This document shows, one piece after another, positions 8,856 to 16,845 of a DNA stretch of 37,758 bases; the first letter of the stretch is position 1; each line of letters starts with the position of its first letter. The notes below the pieces were generated by a model that saw nothing but the letters and a program-made list of their open reading frames with translations, ran no database searches and was not told the DNA's origin. The position numbers were made by a program, and so were the translations under genes. Source of the DNA: a virus; IMG/VR virus record IMGVR_UViG_3300046002_009774, positions 1-37,758 of that record, one strand, 5' to 3'.

Positions 8856-9413
8856 ATGAAAACACATATAAACGAAATATTACACTTCACAGCTCCTAAA
8901 TTTTCAATGTTTATAGAGTTGTTCAACAAGCCTTTGTTTGGTTTTTTTACTCTTTCATCTACAGTAGTTGCTGTTCAAATTGTTAGCTTTTGGGGTGCCG
9001 TTGATTTATTGACAATTTTATTTATTGCCGATTTTGCTACAGGTATTTTAGCCAGTTGGCTTATTTGGAGAAAAAAAGAAGATCGAAAAGATAAGTGGTT
9101 TTTTGGCAAGGGTGAAGGTTTTTCATCTGATAAATTCAAAAAAATGTTTATCAAGCTAATGGTTTATCTAGGAACTCCAGTGGTAATAGATAAATTTCAA
9201 GATACTTTTCTAATTAAAAATTTAAAGTATTCAACCATTTCAGATGCCGAAATTGAACTCACAACATTTATAATCTTGCTTTTTTGCTTAAATGAATTCT
9301 ATTCTATTTTCAATGAAAACCTGCCAAAATGCGGTTTTAACCTTTGGGAACAAATAAAAAAAATGATTGGTTTCTATAAGAAAGTGAAAACCGAAATTAA
9401 CGAAGCTAAATAG
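8856..9413 (+). CDS. phage holin
   Basis: 185 aa. Hydrophobic segments occur at about residues 27-48 and 50-70 and near the C-terminus (TTFIILLFCLNEFYSIF, ~130-147). A charged loop contains WFFGKGEGFSSDKFKKM. This layout matches the toxin-secretion/holin family found in Bacteroidota phages. The holin permeabilises the inner membrane at a timed moment to release the endolysin. The endolysin gene begins 6 nt downstream and a spanin candidate follows. Confidence 0.82.
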   Translation: MKTHINEILHFTAPKFSMFIELFNKPLFGFFTLSSTVVAVQIVSFWGAVDLLTILFIADFATGILASWLIWRKKEDRKDKWFFGKGEGFSSDKFKKMFIKLMVYLGTPVVIDKFQDTFLIKNLKYSTISDAEIELTTFIILLFCLNEFYSIFNENLPKCGFNLWEQIKKMIGFYKKVKTEINEAK

Positions 9414-9419
9414 TAAAAT

Positions 9420-9920
9420 ATGGATCAGATATCATTTGAAAGGATTAAAACAGCTCATCCAAAAATTAAGGATGAATTAGGTGCTTTGTATATTACTGCT
9501 AATAATAAATTAGGCAAGTATGTTCGTTTAAGAATTACAAGAGTTTACTCAACTCCAAAAGAACAACACATTTTATTTTTACAAAAACCAAAAGTTACAA
9601 ATGCAGATGCCTGGGAAAGTATTCATAATTATGGATTAGCATTTGATATTGTTTTATTGATAGATAAAGATAAAAACGGAACTTTTGAAACGGCAACCTG
9701 GGACACCTTAAAAGATTTTGATTTTGATGGAACAGCCGATTGGATGGAAGTAGTAAAAGTATTCAAAGATGCTGGTTGGGAATGGGGCGGTGATTGGAAA
9801 AAATTTCCTGATGCACCACATTTTCAAAAAACATTTGGTTTTAATTGGAAAGTTTTAAAACAAAGAGTAGACAAAGGAATTACAATAACTGAAAACGGAA
9901 TTGTTTATCCAAAAATTTAA
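9420..9920 (+). CDS. endolysin, M15-family peptidase
   Basis: 166 aa. It carries the zinc-site pattern of M15 D-Ala-D-Ala carboxypeptidase / L-Ala-D-Glu peptidases: SIHNYGLAFD with H69 and D76, then WEWGGDW around residues 120-126 and PHFQ with H134. It should cleave peptidoglycan stem peptides. No signal peptide is visible, consistent with holin-dependent release. Length is normal for a single-domain M15 lysin, with about 20 extra residues after the catalytic core. Placed directly after the holin. Confidence 0.9.
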   Translation: MDQISFERIKTAHPKIKDELGALYITANNKLGKYVRLRITRVYSTPKEQHILFLQKPKVTNADAWESIHNYGLAFDIVLLIDKDKNGTFETATWDTLKDFDFDGTADWMEVVKVFKDAGWEWGGDWKKFPDAPHFQKTFGFNWKVLKQRVDKGITITENGIVYPKI

Positions 9921-9977
9921 TTTTCAGTTTTAAACTCTTTAAAAGTATTTAAGAACTATTTAAAAAGTCTTTAAATT

Positions 9978-10646
9978 ATGCAAATCAACTTACATAACTC
10001 AAAATTCAAAAAAGGAATCCTATACTTCGGTTGGATTCTGTTTTTCGCTTGTTTATTTTTTAGAGGTTGTGGTACTTCGGTTCCTGGAACAACTGTAACT
10101 ATTCCTGCAATTACAAAAACGCTTCCTGCTGACACTAATGTAAAGCACGAACCAATTGAAGTTGCAAAATGGTATAAAGACCGCACCAATGAAAAAAAGC
10201 TATCCAAAGACATTTTAGAAATGCACGATAGACTGCAAGCTTACCAGGAAGAAATCGACAACATGCAATCGGAGTTCCAATGGGGTGATTCTATTAAACA
10301 AGCAGAATTATATCGTTTGGCTACTGAATTAAAAAACTTTGAATCCAATTTCGAAGATGAAAATCTAAAACTAACTATTAACGGAATCATTGGCGGAAAT
10401 GAAGTAAAAGAAATTAGACCAACATACACCATTAAAGAAAAGAAAATCGATGTACCACAAAAGCAAGTAAAGTTTAGAATGTTAGTTGGTGGTGGATTAG
10501 GAAACTCGCTAAATTTTGATAAACCATTATTCAATGGAAGTGTAGGTTTTCAAAACGCAAAAGGAAACATTTTACGTGTCGGCTATGATTCTGAAAGCCG
10601 AATTTTTGTAGGTTATGATTTCTCAATTTTTAAAATTTCAAGATAA
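9978..10646 (+). CDS. spanin-like membrane protein
   Basis: 222 aa. An N-terminal membrane anchor (about residues 13-30, ILYFGWILFFACLFF) is followed by RGCGTS, then a periplasmic linker and an amphipathic coiled-coil stretch (residues ~60-115). The C-terminal ~55 residues (RMLVGGGLGNSLNF...RVGYDSESRIFVGYDFSIF) look like two to four amphipathic beta strands of the kind seen in outer-membrane-associated proteins. Position after holin and endolysin suggests outer-membrane disruption. It would be a one-protein spanin with an unusual beta C-terminus rather than a lipoprotein. Cys32 could alternatively be a lipobox-like cysteine. The gene overlaps the next by 1 nt. Confidence 0.55.
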   Translation: MQINLHNSKFKKGILYFGWILFFACLFFRGCGTSVPGTTVTIPAITKTLPADTNVKHEPIEVAKWYKDRTNEKKLSKDILEMHDRLQAYQEEIDNMQSEFQWGDSIKQAELYRLATELKNFESNFEDENLKLTINGIIGGNEVKEIRPTYTIKEKKIDVPQKQVKFRMLVGGGLGNSLNFDKPLFNGSVGFQNAKGNILRVGYDSESRIFVGYDFSIFKISR

Positions 10647-10828
10647 TGACTGATCAACAGCAATTAAATAGCCTACAATTAAAACGTGCCACATTACTAA
10701 GTCAGTTGGAAATGTTGTCTTCCGCATCATCAGACTTTTACGAAAAGTTAGGAAGAGTAGAAGCCGAAATTCATTTACTAAAAAATAAAATGCTTCGAGA
10801 AGTAAAAAACATCGGAAATGAAGATTAA
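10646..10828 (+). CDS. small coiled-coil protein
   Basis: 60 aa, almost entirely a predicted helix with heptad spacing (QLNSLQLKRATLLSQLEML, then EAEIHLLKNKML). Overlaps the spanin-like gene by 1 nt and the following gene by 11 nt. No family recognised. Could be a small tail-assembly or lysis-linked protein. Confidence 0.65.
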   Translation: MTDQQQLNSLQLKRATLLSQLEMLSSASSDFYEKLGRVEAEIHLLKNKMLREVKNIGNED

Positions 10829-11555
10829 CCTAAACATACCAACATCATGGAACGAACTCAATCAAAAGCAGTTCGAAAAAATTGCCTTGCTATTTTCTAC
10901 CGTAGAACCTTCACAAATTCGCGATATAAAACTGCTAAAAATTCTAGTCGGTGCAAAGTGGTGGCAACTTAAAAAGAACGCGAACCTTCGTTTGTTTTTG
11001 TTCCAGGTGCCATATTCCGAATGGAAAGGTTTTATTGAATTTTTATTAAAGGAAAACAACCGCACCAACTTTGTTCCGGTAATTAAAGTCGGTAAAAAAC
11101 AATACTTTGCACCAGCCGACAGAATTCAAAACCTTGATGCCGAAGAATTCGCAGTTGCCGATGATTTACACATTCGTTACCGAGATACAAAAAACATCGA
11201 TTACTTAAAGTATTTGTTTCACGTACTCTATTCAGAAACCGAAGAACGAAAGACTTTCGATAAAAACAAACTTGAAAAGCAAATCAATAACAAGGTTCCA
11301 ATCGAAGTTTTATTGATTACCGAAATGACATACTTTGGTTGCAAGAACTACATCGCGAACAAGTTTAAAAAAGCATTTCCAAAACCAACAAAAAAGGAAA
11401 CAGGACCACGCAAAGGATTTGGTAAAATAATTCAAGCAATGGCAAAAGGCGACCTTTCAAAACTGCCAATTATCGAGCGCACAAATATTTACAAATTCAT
11501 GCAACAATTTCAGGATGACATTGAAGAATACAACAAACAAAAAACCAAGAAATAA
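10818..11555 (+). CDS. putative tail assembly protein
   Basis: 245 aa, beginning MKINLNIPTSWNELNQKQFEK, a pattern I associate with conserved Bacteroidota phage/prophage proteins upstream of the tape measure. The body is helical and basic; the C-terminus ends in IIERTNIYKFMQQFQDDIEEY, comparable to tail assembly chaperones. It overlaps the next gene by one base (TAATG). No slippery-site frameshift is needed because both genes have their own ATG. Function is inferred from position. Confidence 0.5.
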   Translation: MKINLNIPTSWNELNQKQFEKIALLFSTVEPSQIRDIKLLKILVGAKWWQLKKNANLRLFLFQVPYSEWKGFIEFLLKENNRTNFVPVIKVGKKQYFAPADRIQNLDAEEFAVADDLHIRYRDTKNIDYLKYLFHVLYSETEERKTFDKNKLEKQINNKVPIEVLLITEMTYFGCKNYIANKFKKAFPKPTKKETGPRKGFGKIIQAMAKGDLSKLPIIERTNIYKFMQQFQDDIEEYNKQKTKK

Positions 11556-12058
11556 TGACACGAATTGCCACACATAGTAAGATAGTTCAGTTTCACAGAG
11601 AAATTGCCGAAGCGCACATTGGAATTAATGGATTTTATCGTTTCGATATTACAGAACTTACCGGACAACTTAGAAAAGGAATACAAACACCTGTGCTAAT
11701 GTTAGAAAGTCATTCCACCGATATGGCAGAAAACAGCAACAAAACAGTAACATTCGCCAACCGAAGAGTTTCTTTTTTATTATTGAATTTTGCTGGTAAA
11801 GTAGATAACTACGATTTGAGAGAATCTGTTTTGGATGATTTGGAAAACGTTGCCTTAGATATTGTAGCTTTCCTAAAAAAATGCCGAAACGATAAAACAC
11901 ACTGGCTGTATGGAATGATTGACATCGATACCGTACAAGTGGAAAAAGTAGGGCCACTATTAGACAATATGTTCGGGTGGAATGTAATCTACACTTTAAA
12001 GAACCACGAGCCAATGTGCTACGATGAAGCAAAATGGGAATGGCCATTAATATCATAA
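11555..12058 (+). CDS. putative neck/tail completion protein
   Basis: 167 aa, mixed alpha/beta, with MLESHSTDMAENSNKTVTF in the first half and a C-terminal YTLKNHEPMCYDEAKWEW. Overlaps the preceding stop by one base and is the last gene before a strong terminator at 12110-12141. Size and location between lysis genes and tape measure fit a neck or tail-terminator protein, but no motif settles it. Confidence 0.45.
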   Translation: MTRIATHSKIVQFHREIAEAHIGINGFYRFDITELTGQLRKGIQTPVLMLESHSTDMAENSNKTVTFANRRVSFLLLNFAGKVDNYDLRESVLDDLENVALDIVAFLKKCRNDKTHWLYGMIDIDTVQVEKVGPLLDNMFGWNVIYTLKNHEPMCYDEAKWEWPLIS

Positions 12059-12109
12059 AGTACTTTTTTCGCTTCCCATAAGAATAGCGTACCAGGAAAA
12101 GTCATTTGC

Positions 12110-12141
12110 AAAAACACTACCGATATCAGTAGTGTTTTTTT
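12110..12141 (+). terminator. Rho-independent terminator after gene 11555-12058
   Basis: An 11-bp stem AAAAACACTAC (12110-12120) / GTAGTGTTTTT (12129-12139) with loop CGATATCA, followed by more T. The late-type element begins two bases later. Confidence 0.85.
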
Positions 12142-12142
12142 C

Positions 12143-12182
12143 TGTCCTATTTTTTGGAAAGTGTTGGTTTTACATTTGATTT
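12143..12182 (+). promoter_or_regulatory. late-type bipartite element, copy 3
   Basis: TGTCCTA at 12143 plus T6; the second box here reads CATTTGAT at element positions 31-38. Immediately follows the terminator. The next ATG (12210) is 67 nt from the element start, so a short leader is expected. Confidence 0.5.
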
Positions 12183-12209
12183 AATTAAAAAATAACCAAA
12201 TATCATTTT

Positions 12210-12587
12210 ATGAAAAAATTTGTTTTCGGCTTAATTTTAGCGTTGTTTACGTTAAGTGCCTTGCCAGTACAAGCACACGCTCCAGATGATGGAGTAAAAA
12301 CAGAAATTGTAAAAGCAGATGCTTTTAATTTTGTTGCTACGTTGGAAGTTTCTGTAGAAGTTCCACAAATTCTTTTTGATAATTGTAGTATTCACAGGCC
12401 TGTGGAATTGTGGAACTATAGTTTTCAAAATACTCCTGCTGATTTAAACATTCAGAAAAACACAAAAAATCAGTTTTATAGTTGGCGGTTTATAGATAAT
12501 GAGAACCTCAATTTGAAAACTAATTTTGAACAACACAATAATCTCCATATTGATCCAGGTAATTTTGTTTTTTTAAAGTTTTGTTAA
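12210..12587 (+). CDS. small secreted/exported protein (moron candidate)
   Basis: 125 aa with a clear Sec signal peptide: MKKFVFG, a hydrophobic core LILALFTLSALPV and an AHA cleavage region near residue 23. The mature part has no recognised domain; it contains two Cys (residues ~63 and 125, the latter C-terminal). It is isolated as a single-gene unit between two terminators with its own late-type element, so it is an insertable accessory unit rather than part of the tail operon. Possible roles are envelope modification or superinfection effects; neither is shown. Confidence 0.75.
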   Translation: MKKFVFGLILALFTLSALPVQAHAPDDGVKTEIVKADAFNFVATLEVSVEVPQILFDNCSIHRPVELWNYSFQNTPADLNIQKNTKNQFYSWRFIDNENLNLKTNFEQHNNLHIDPGNFVFLKFC

Positions 12588-12592
12588 TCACT

Positions 12593-12621
12593 AAACCACT
12601 CTTCGGGGTGGTTTTTTGTTG
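12593..12621 (+). terminator. TTCG-loop terminator, repeat copy A
   Basis: Stem ACCACTC-TTCG-GGGTGGT followed by T6. The whole 29-nt block is repeated identically at 13289-13317. It ends the secreted-protein unit. Confidence 0.88.
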
Positions 12622-12667
12622 CTAAATGTTAAAATTTAGTGTATTTCATCGATTTTTTTATTTTTAA

Positions 12668-12700
12668 TTTGGTTTGTATATCAAATATGATATATATTTG
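12668..12700 (+). promoter_or_regulatory. host-type promoter with overlapping palindrome
   Basis: TTTG at 12668-12671, 21 nt, then TATATTTG at 12693-12700, a close match to the Bacteroidota housekeeping consensus TAnnTTTG. An inverted repeat TATATC-AAATAT-GATATA (12677-12694) sits between the boxes and is a good candidate operator for the HTH protein encoded downstream (autoregulation, inferred). Confidence 0.65.
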
Positions 12701-12756
12701 CTCTATCAAAATAACAAATAAAAAGAGGCGGCAACTCGATAATACGGCAAAACATT

Positions 12757-12972
12757 ATGAAAACTTTAAACATTATTACTGAAAAATTAAACGCTGGAAG
12801 ATTTGAAATTATCGTTATGGTAGATTTTGAAGAAACTCGAAGATTTGAAACAAATGATATGTCATTAGTAGATGATATTCAAGAATGGAAAAATGAAGGT
12901 TCTGAAATCGAACTAACAAAATTTGAATCTTTTGAAGAATTGGAAAATTATTTTTTAAACCAAATATGGTAA
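12757..12972 (+). CDS. small acidic protein of a two-gene HTH cassette
   Basis: 71 aa, acidic, beginning MKTLNIITEKLNAGRFEIIVMV and ending in FEELENYFLNQIW. No family recognised. Its stop overlaps the ATG of the HTH gene (ATG 12966, TAA 12970-12972), so the two are co-translated. The pair has its own host-type promoter and is bracketed by identical terminators, which fits a toxin-antitoxin, immunity or other lysogen-expressed module. No toxin signature is visible. Confidence 0.7.
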   Translation: MKTLNIITEKLNAGRFEIIVMVDFEETRRFETNDMSLVDDIQEWKNEGSEIELTKFESFEELENYFLNQIW

Positions 12973-13271
12973 ATAATAAAAATCAAAACGAGCAATGGAT
13001 GTTGCTCGTTTTACTTCTTAAGGAAATATCAGAACAAAAAGGAATTACTCAAAATCAAATTGCAGAACAAACTGGATTAATTCAATCCAATGTTAGTAGA
13101 TTCTTTTCTTTAAAATATAAACCTACGCTTGATACATTTTTGCAAGTCGCAAAAGCAATAAAAGTTAATTTCTTTTTTGATGATCAAGAATCAAAAACAG
13201 ATTTAAACCTAGCTTTTGAAAAAGCAATGGTAGAATTCGGAAGGCGAGTCAATAAATTGCCTAAAAATTAA
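12966..13271 (+). CDS. XRE-type helix-turn-helix protein
   Basis: 101 aa. A compact HTH spans about residues 15-60: KEISEQKGITQNQIAEQTGL then IQSNVSRFFSLKYKPTLDTFLQVAKAI, with the QNQIAEQTGL...QSNVSRF recognition pattern of XRE regulators. The C-terminal tail is short and basic. It is the second gene of the cassette and probably binds the palindrome at 12677-12694. It could be an antitoxin-type regulator; the partner is not a recognised toxin. Confidence 0.82.
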   Translation: MVNNKNQNEQWMLLVLLLKEISEQKGITQNQIAEQTGLIQSNVSRFFSLKYKPTLDTFLQVAKAIKVNFFFDDQESKTDLNLAFEKAMVEFGRRVNKLPKN

Positions 13272-13288
13272 AATCATATTTTTTATTC

Positions 13289-13317
13289 AAACCACTCTTC
13301 GGGGTGGTTTTTTGTTG
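13289..13317 (+). terminator. TTCG-loop terminator, repeat copy B
   Basis: Identical over 29 nt to 12593-12621 and separated from it by 696 bp that contain exactly the HTH cassette. The late-type element overlaps its last bases. Confidence 0.88.
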
Positions 13318-13355
13318 TCCTATTTTTTGCCATTTGCCAAAGCTAATTTTACCAT
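13316..13355 (+). promoter_or_regulatory. late-type bipartite element, copy 4
   Basis: TGTCCTA at 13316 plus T6, then AATTTTACCAT at element positions 30-40. Start codon at 13370, 54 nt from the element start. It would drive the tape-measure operon. Confidence 0.6.
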
Positions 13356-13369
13356 AAATAAGTACAAAA

Positions 13370-13786
13370 ATGGCTAGTCAATTAGATTTATTTATGTTAG
13401 AAAAACAAGCAGGAACGCAATTCGCAAACCGAATCAAACGCAACTTGCTTTCTTCTATTCGTAGCAAAACCAAAAAAGGGGAAGGTTTGGCTTTGAAATC
13501 TACTGTCAAGCCATTTTATAAAAACAATCTTTTAGAGCGCATCACCATTTTTACGCCTTACTACATCTATCCAATTCTTCACGTTGGTTTTGAAGGCACA
13601 AAATCAAACGGAATCAACGCACGATTAAAAGCACGTGATTTTATTATTGATGCCGTAGAACGTGGAAAAGCAGTAGAAGAACTAGCCGACATCATCGGAA
13701 ACCAAAGAGCAGAAGTAATTGTAAACCGAATCAACTTCGGTTTTGATAAAAATATAAAATCATCCAACACGTTAGGCAATGAGTAA
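13370..13786 (+). CDS. putative tail protein upstream of tape measure
   Basis: 138 aa, basic and helical, with LERITIFTPYYIYPILHVGFEG in the middle and a C-terminal helix. First gene of the tape-measure operon, overlapping the tape-measure start by 8 nt. This slot often encodes a tail completion or minor tail protein; no specific motif supports a narrower name. Confidence 0.55.
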   Translation: MASQLDLFMLEKQAGTQFANRIKRNLLSSIRSKTKKGEGLALKSTVKPFYKNNLLERITIFTPYYIYPILHVGFEGTKSNGINARLKARDFIIDAVERGKAVEELADIIGNQRAEVIVNRINFGFDKNIKSSNTLGNE

Positions 13787-16700
13787 AGACAACGTTACCA
13801 GAAGAATATCCATTTTCGTAAATGGAAAAGAAGTCGAAAATTCCTTAAAAGGAGTAGAAGGCGCAATGGCACAAGTGCGTAACAGAATGCGTTTACTAAA
13901 CTCTGATTCTGAAACCTACGAAAAAGACTCTAAAGAATTGGCGCAAACAATGGATCAATTGCGCCAACGACAATCTGCTTATCGTGAAGAACTTGGTTTG
14001 ACAAATAAAACCATGCAAGAAGCCAACGAAATATCAGGCGGTTTGCGTGGCACACTTACAGGAATTTGGGATTCATTGGTTTCAGGCGATTTGCAAGGTG
14101 CTAGAGATGGAATTAATTCGCTTACTTCGGGTATTGGTGGTTTAATAAAATCTTCTTTAACTTTTGCTGCTACTCCTTTAGGGATGCTTTTAGTAGGTGG
14201 TGCTGCTTTTATTGCAGGAACAAAAGCATTATTTGATTTTAATAAAGAATTAAATGATATGAACTCAGAGCTTCGTGCTCTTGGTGTAAACGCTTCCGAA
14301 ATTTCAAAGGTTCGTGATGAAATTTCCGCTACTGCAGAAACATTTGACAAAGACTTCAAAGAAATTGCCGAAAAAGCAAATTCACTTTCCAAAACCTACG
14401 GAATTTCAATGTCCGAAGCCAATCAAATTATTGCGGAAGGATTAGCTTCGGGTGGTGCGCAAAATGCAGAGTTTTTAGATTCACTTGGTGAGTACGATGA
14501 GTTTTTTGCAAAGGCTGGTTATTCCGCACAAGAATTTGCAAACGTAATCAACACTGGTTACGATTTAGGAATATACCAGGACAAACTTCCAGATGCTTTA
14601 AAAGAAGCAGATTTGGCATTAAAAGAAAATACCAAATCTACTCGTGATGCTTTAGTAAACGCTTTCGGTGCTTCTTTTTCAGATGAAGTATTGAACAAGG
14701 TTAAAACAGGAGAACTAACCACAAAACAAGCTTTAGAAGAAATTGCAAAAAAAGCAAAAGAGTCAAATCTTTCTACCCAACAATACGCACAATTGACCGC
14801 AGATGTTTTCAAAGGTGCTGGAGAAGATGCTGGTGGTGCTCAAAAAATATTTGAAGCTTTAGGACAATCGGCAAAAAGAGAGTTAGATGCAACTGCAAAA
14901 GCTTCACTTCAATTGGTTGATGCAAACGAACGATTAAACAAAGCACAATCCGAGTTATTTGAAATCAAAGATTTTGGAGACATCTGGACAAAAATTAAAG
15001 CGGTTTCTGTAGATGCTTTCGCTTCAATGTTGGAATATATTTCGGAAGTAAAACAAGATATTCAACCACTAATTGATTTTGTTGGAGTTGTATTCTCAAA
15101 TGCTTGGGAATCAACAAAAGCAACTTTTATGGTTTTCTTTGAGTTGATTAAAACCAACTTTAAACTTATTGGAACAGTAATTTCCACTTTTGTAGAATTC
15201 TTTAAAAAGATTTTTCAAGGCGATTTTTCAGGTGCTTTAGATGCTTTAAATAATGGATTTTTAAAAGTTGTAAATACCATTGGAAATGCTTTTGGTAAAT
15301 TAAAAAACATTGTACTTGATGCTTTAATAGCAATTATATCAAATATTGCTCCGGTGCTTGATGCATTAGGAATTGATGTAGAAAAACTTCAAAAAACAAT
15401 TGAAGGATTTAAGTCTAAAGAAGTAAAAATAAAAGCCGAAGTAAGCACAAACGCAGTTTCAAATAATAAAGTAAATACCACTTTTGGTGCAGGTGGTGGT
15501 GGTGCTACTGCAGATGAATTAAAAGCACAAGCCAAAGCACGTGCCGATGCAGCAGCAAAACAAAAAGCCGAAGAAGACAAAGCGGCAAAAGAACAATATG
15601 ACAAAGCCAAAGCTTTAGCCGATGCAAAAGCCAATTTAGCAAAAGCACAATTAGATAAATATATTTTTGATTTACGCTCTACGCTTGACAAAGAAAAAGC
15701 CTTAACGCCTGAAAGTATAGCAGTAGAAACAGAACGTTTACAAAAAATTAAAGATGCTCAAATAAAATTCAATAATGATGAATTAGCTCGAAAAACTGCT
15801 GACTTAGAAGCAAAAGCAGTTTTAGAAAAAACATCCGTTGAAGTACTTAATGCAGAAAAAGAAGCATTGAATTTAGAATACCAAATGAAAAACCAAGAGT
15901 TAGAACTTGGTTTCCAACAATCTACTGATGCTTTAAAATTACAATACGAGCAGGAACAAAAAATACTTAAAGCAGAGCAATTGGCTATCGACAATGAATT
16001 AGCATTAGTAGAAGCCGACACAAAAGCAGAAGCAGACAAAATAAAACAAGAACAAGACTATCAATCAGAGTTACAGCGATACGCTAAACTTTACGCTGAT
16101 AAAAAAATAACAGATGAAGAATACACACGTTTCAAAGATGCGGCTAAAAAGAAGCAAGATGAAATAGACAGAGTTCGCGAGCTTCAACAATTACAACAAT
16201 CGCTTGGTGCCTTAAATCAGGTTGCAGGAGCTATTGGCGAAATGTTCGGTCAGTCAAAAGAATTGGCAATTGTTCAGGCTGGTATAAATGGAGCTATGGC
16301 TGTTACTTCAATTTTGGCACAATATCCAAAGTTTGATGGTGGATTTGCAATGTGGGCTTCCATTGCTGCTGCAGGAATAACAACCGTTGCACAAATTGGA
16401 AAAATAGCAAGTGCTAAACCTCCGAAATCTCCAAAGTTCTTTTATGGTGGTTCTACCGGAACAAACGCGGCTTTAGGTTACGATGAATATGGACCCGTAA
16501 CAGGATATGTTCACAAAAACGAATACGTTATTCCAGAAGTAATGACACAAGACCCACGTTTTGCAAATACAATTGGATGGTTAGAAGCTAATCGCCAAAG
16601 TAAAATGCGTGGTTATGTTGATGGTGGTGGAACTTCTCCTGGTGTAGTAGGTCAGAACCCAGTAGAAACTTCATCAAATGAAACTGCAATGTTAGTAAAT

Positions 16701-16835
16701 GCTGTAAATAATTTGAATGCAACACTCTCAAACGGAATAATGGCAAAATTAATGTTAGGTTATAAAGACATTGAAGAAATGGAAGATATGAAGTCCGAAA
16801 TAAATTCTTCAAGTGCAAATGGTACAATCGGTTAA
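13779..16835 (+). CDS. tail tape measure protein
   Basis: 1018 aa, the second longest protein here. Order: N-terminal coiled coil (to ~75); Gly-rich and hydrophobic segments at ~105-150 (TPLGMLLVGGAAFIAGT); a helical region with AEGLASGGAQNAEF; a hydrophobic block at ~420-530; a long Ala/Lys/Glu coiled coil at ~575-810; hydrophobic helices at ~825-870; and a Gly-rich C-terminus with a FYGGSTG...YDEYGPVTGYVHKNEYVIP motif common near tape-measure ends. It sets tail length and passes through the tail tube during DNA ejection. The length indicates a long non-contractile tail, since no sheath gene is seen. Confidence 0.92.
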   Translation: MSKDNVTRRISIFVNGKEVENSLKGVEGAMAQVRNRMRLLNSDSETYEKDSKELAQTMDQLRQRQSAYREELGLTNKTMQEANEISGGLRGTLTGIWDSLVSGDLQGARDGINSLTSGIGGLIKSSLTFAATPLGMLLVGGAAFIAGTKALFDFNKELNDMNSELRALGVNASEISKVRDEISATAETFDKDFKEIAEKANSLSKTYGISMSEANQIIAEGLASGGAQNAEFLDSLGEYDEFFAKAGYSAQEFANVINTGYDLGIYQDKLPDALKEADLALKENTKSTRDALVNAFGASFSDEVLNKVKTGELTTKQALEEIAKKAKESNLSTQQYAQLTADVFKGAGEDAGGAQKIFEALGQSAKRELDATAKASLQLVDANERLNKAQSELFEIKDFGDIWTKIKAVSVDAFASMLEYISEVKQDIQPLIDFVGVVFSNAWESTKATFMVFFELIKTNFKLIGTVISTFVEFFKKIFQGDFSGALDALNNGFLKVVNTIGNAFGKLKNIVLDALIAIISNIAPVLDALGIDVEKLQKTIEGFKSKEVKIKAEVSTNAVSNNKVNTTFGAGGGGATADELKAQAKARADAAAKQKAEEDKAAKEQYDKAKALADAKANLAKAQLDKYIFDLRSTLDKEKALTPESIAVETERLQKIKDAQIKFNNDELARKTADLEAKAVLEKTSVEVLNAEKEALNLEYQMKNQELELGFQQSTDALKLQYEQEQKILKAEQLAIDNELALVEADTKAEADKIKQEQDYQSELQRYAKLYADKKITDEEYTRFKDAAKKKQDEIDRVRELQQLQQSLGALNQVAGAIGEMFGQSKELAIVQAGINGAMAVTSILAQYPKFDGGFAMWASIAAAGITTVAQIGKIASAKPPKSPKFFYGGSTGTNAALGYDEYGPVTGYVHKNEYVIPEVMTQDPRFANTIGWLEANRQSKMRGYVDGGGTSPGVVGQNPVETSSNETAMLVNAVNNLNATLSNGIMAKLMLGYKDIEEMEDMKSEINSSSANGTIG

Positions 16836-16845
16836 ATAAAAAACA

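Noticed and set aside
11500-11560. Programmed frameshift between the two putative tail assembly genes
   Set aside because: A-rich slippery-like bases exist, but the second gene has its own ATG overlapping the stop (TAATG), so ordinary coupled re-initiation suffices.
12757-13271. Named toxin-antitoxin system
   Set aside because: Gene overlap, promoter and HTH fit, but the first protein matches no toxin family I can recognise, so I left it as a possibility only.
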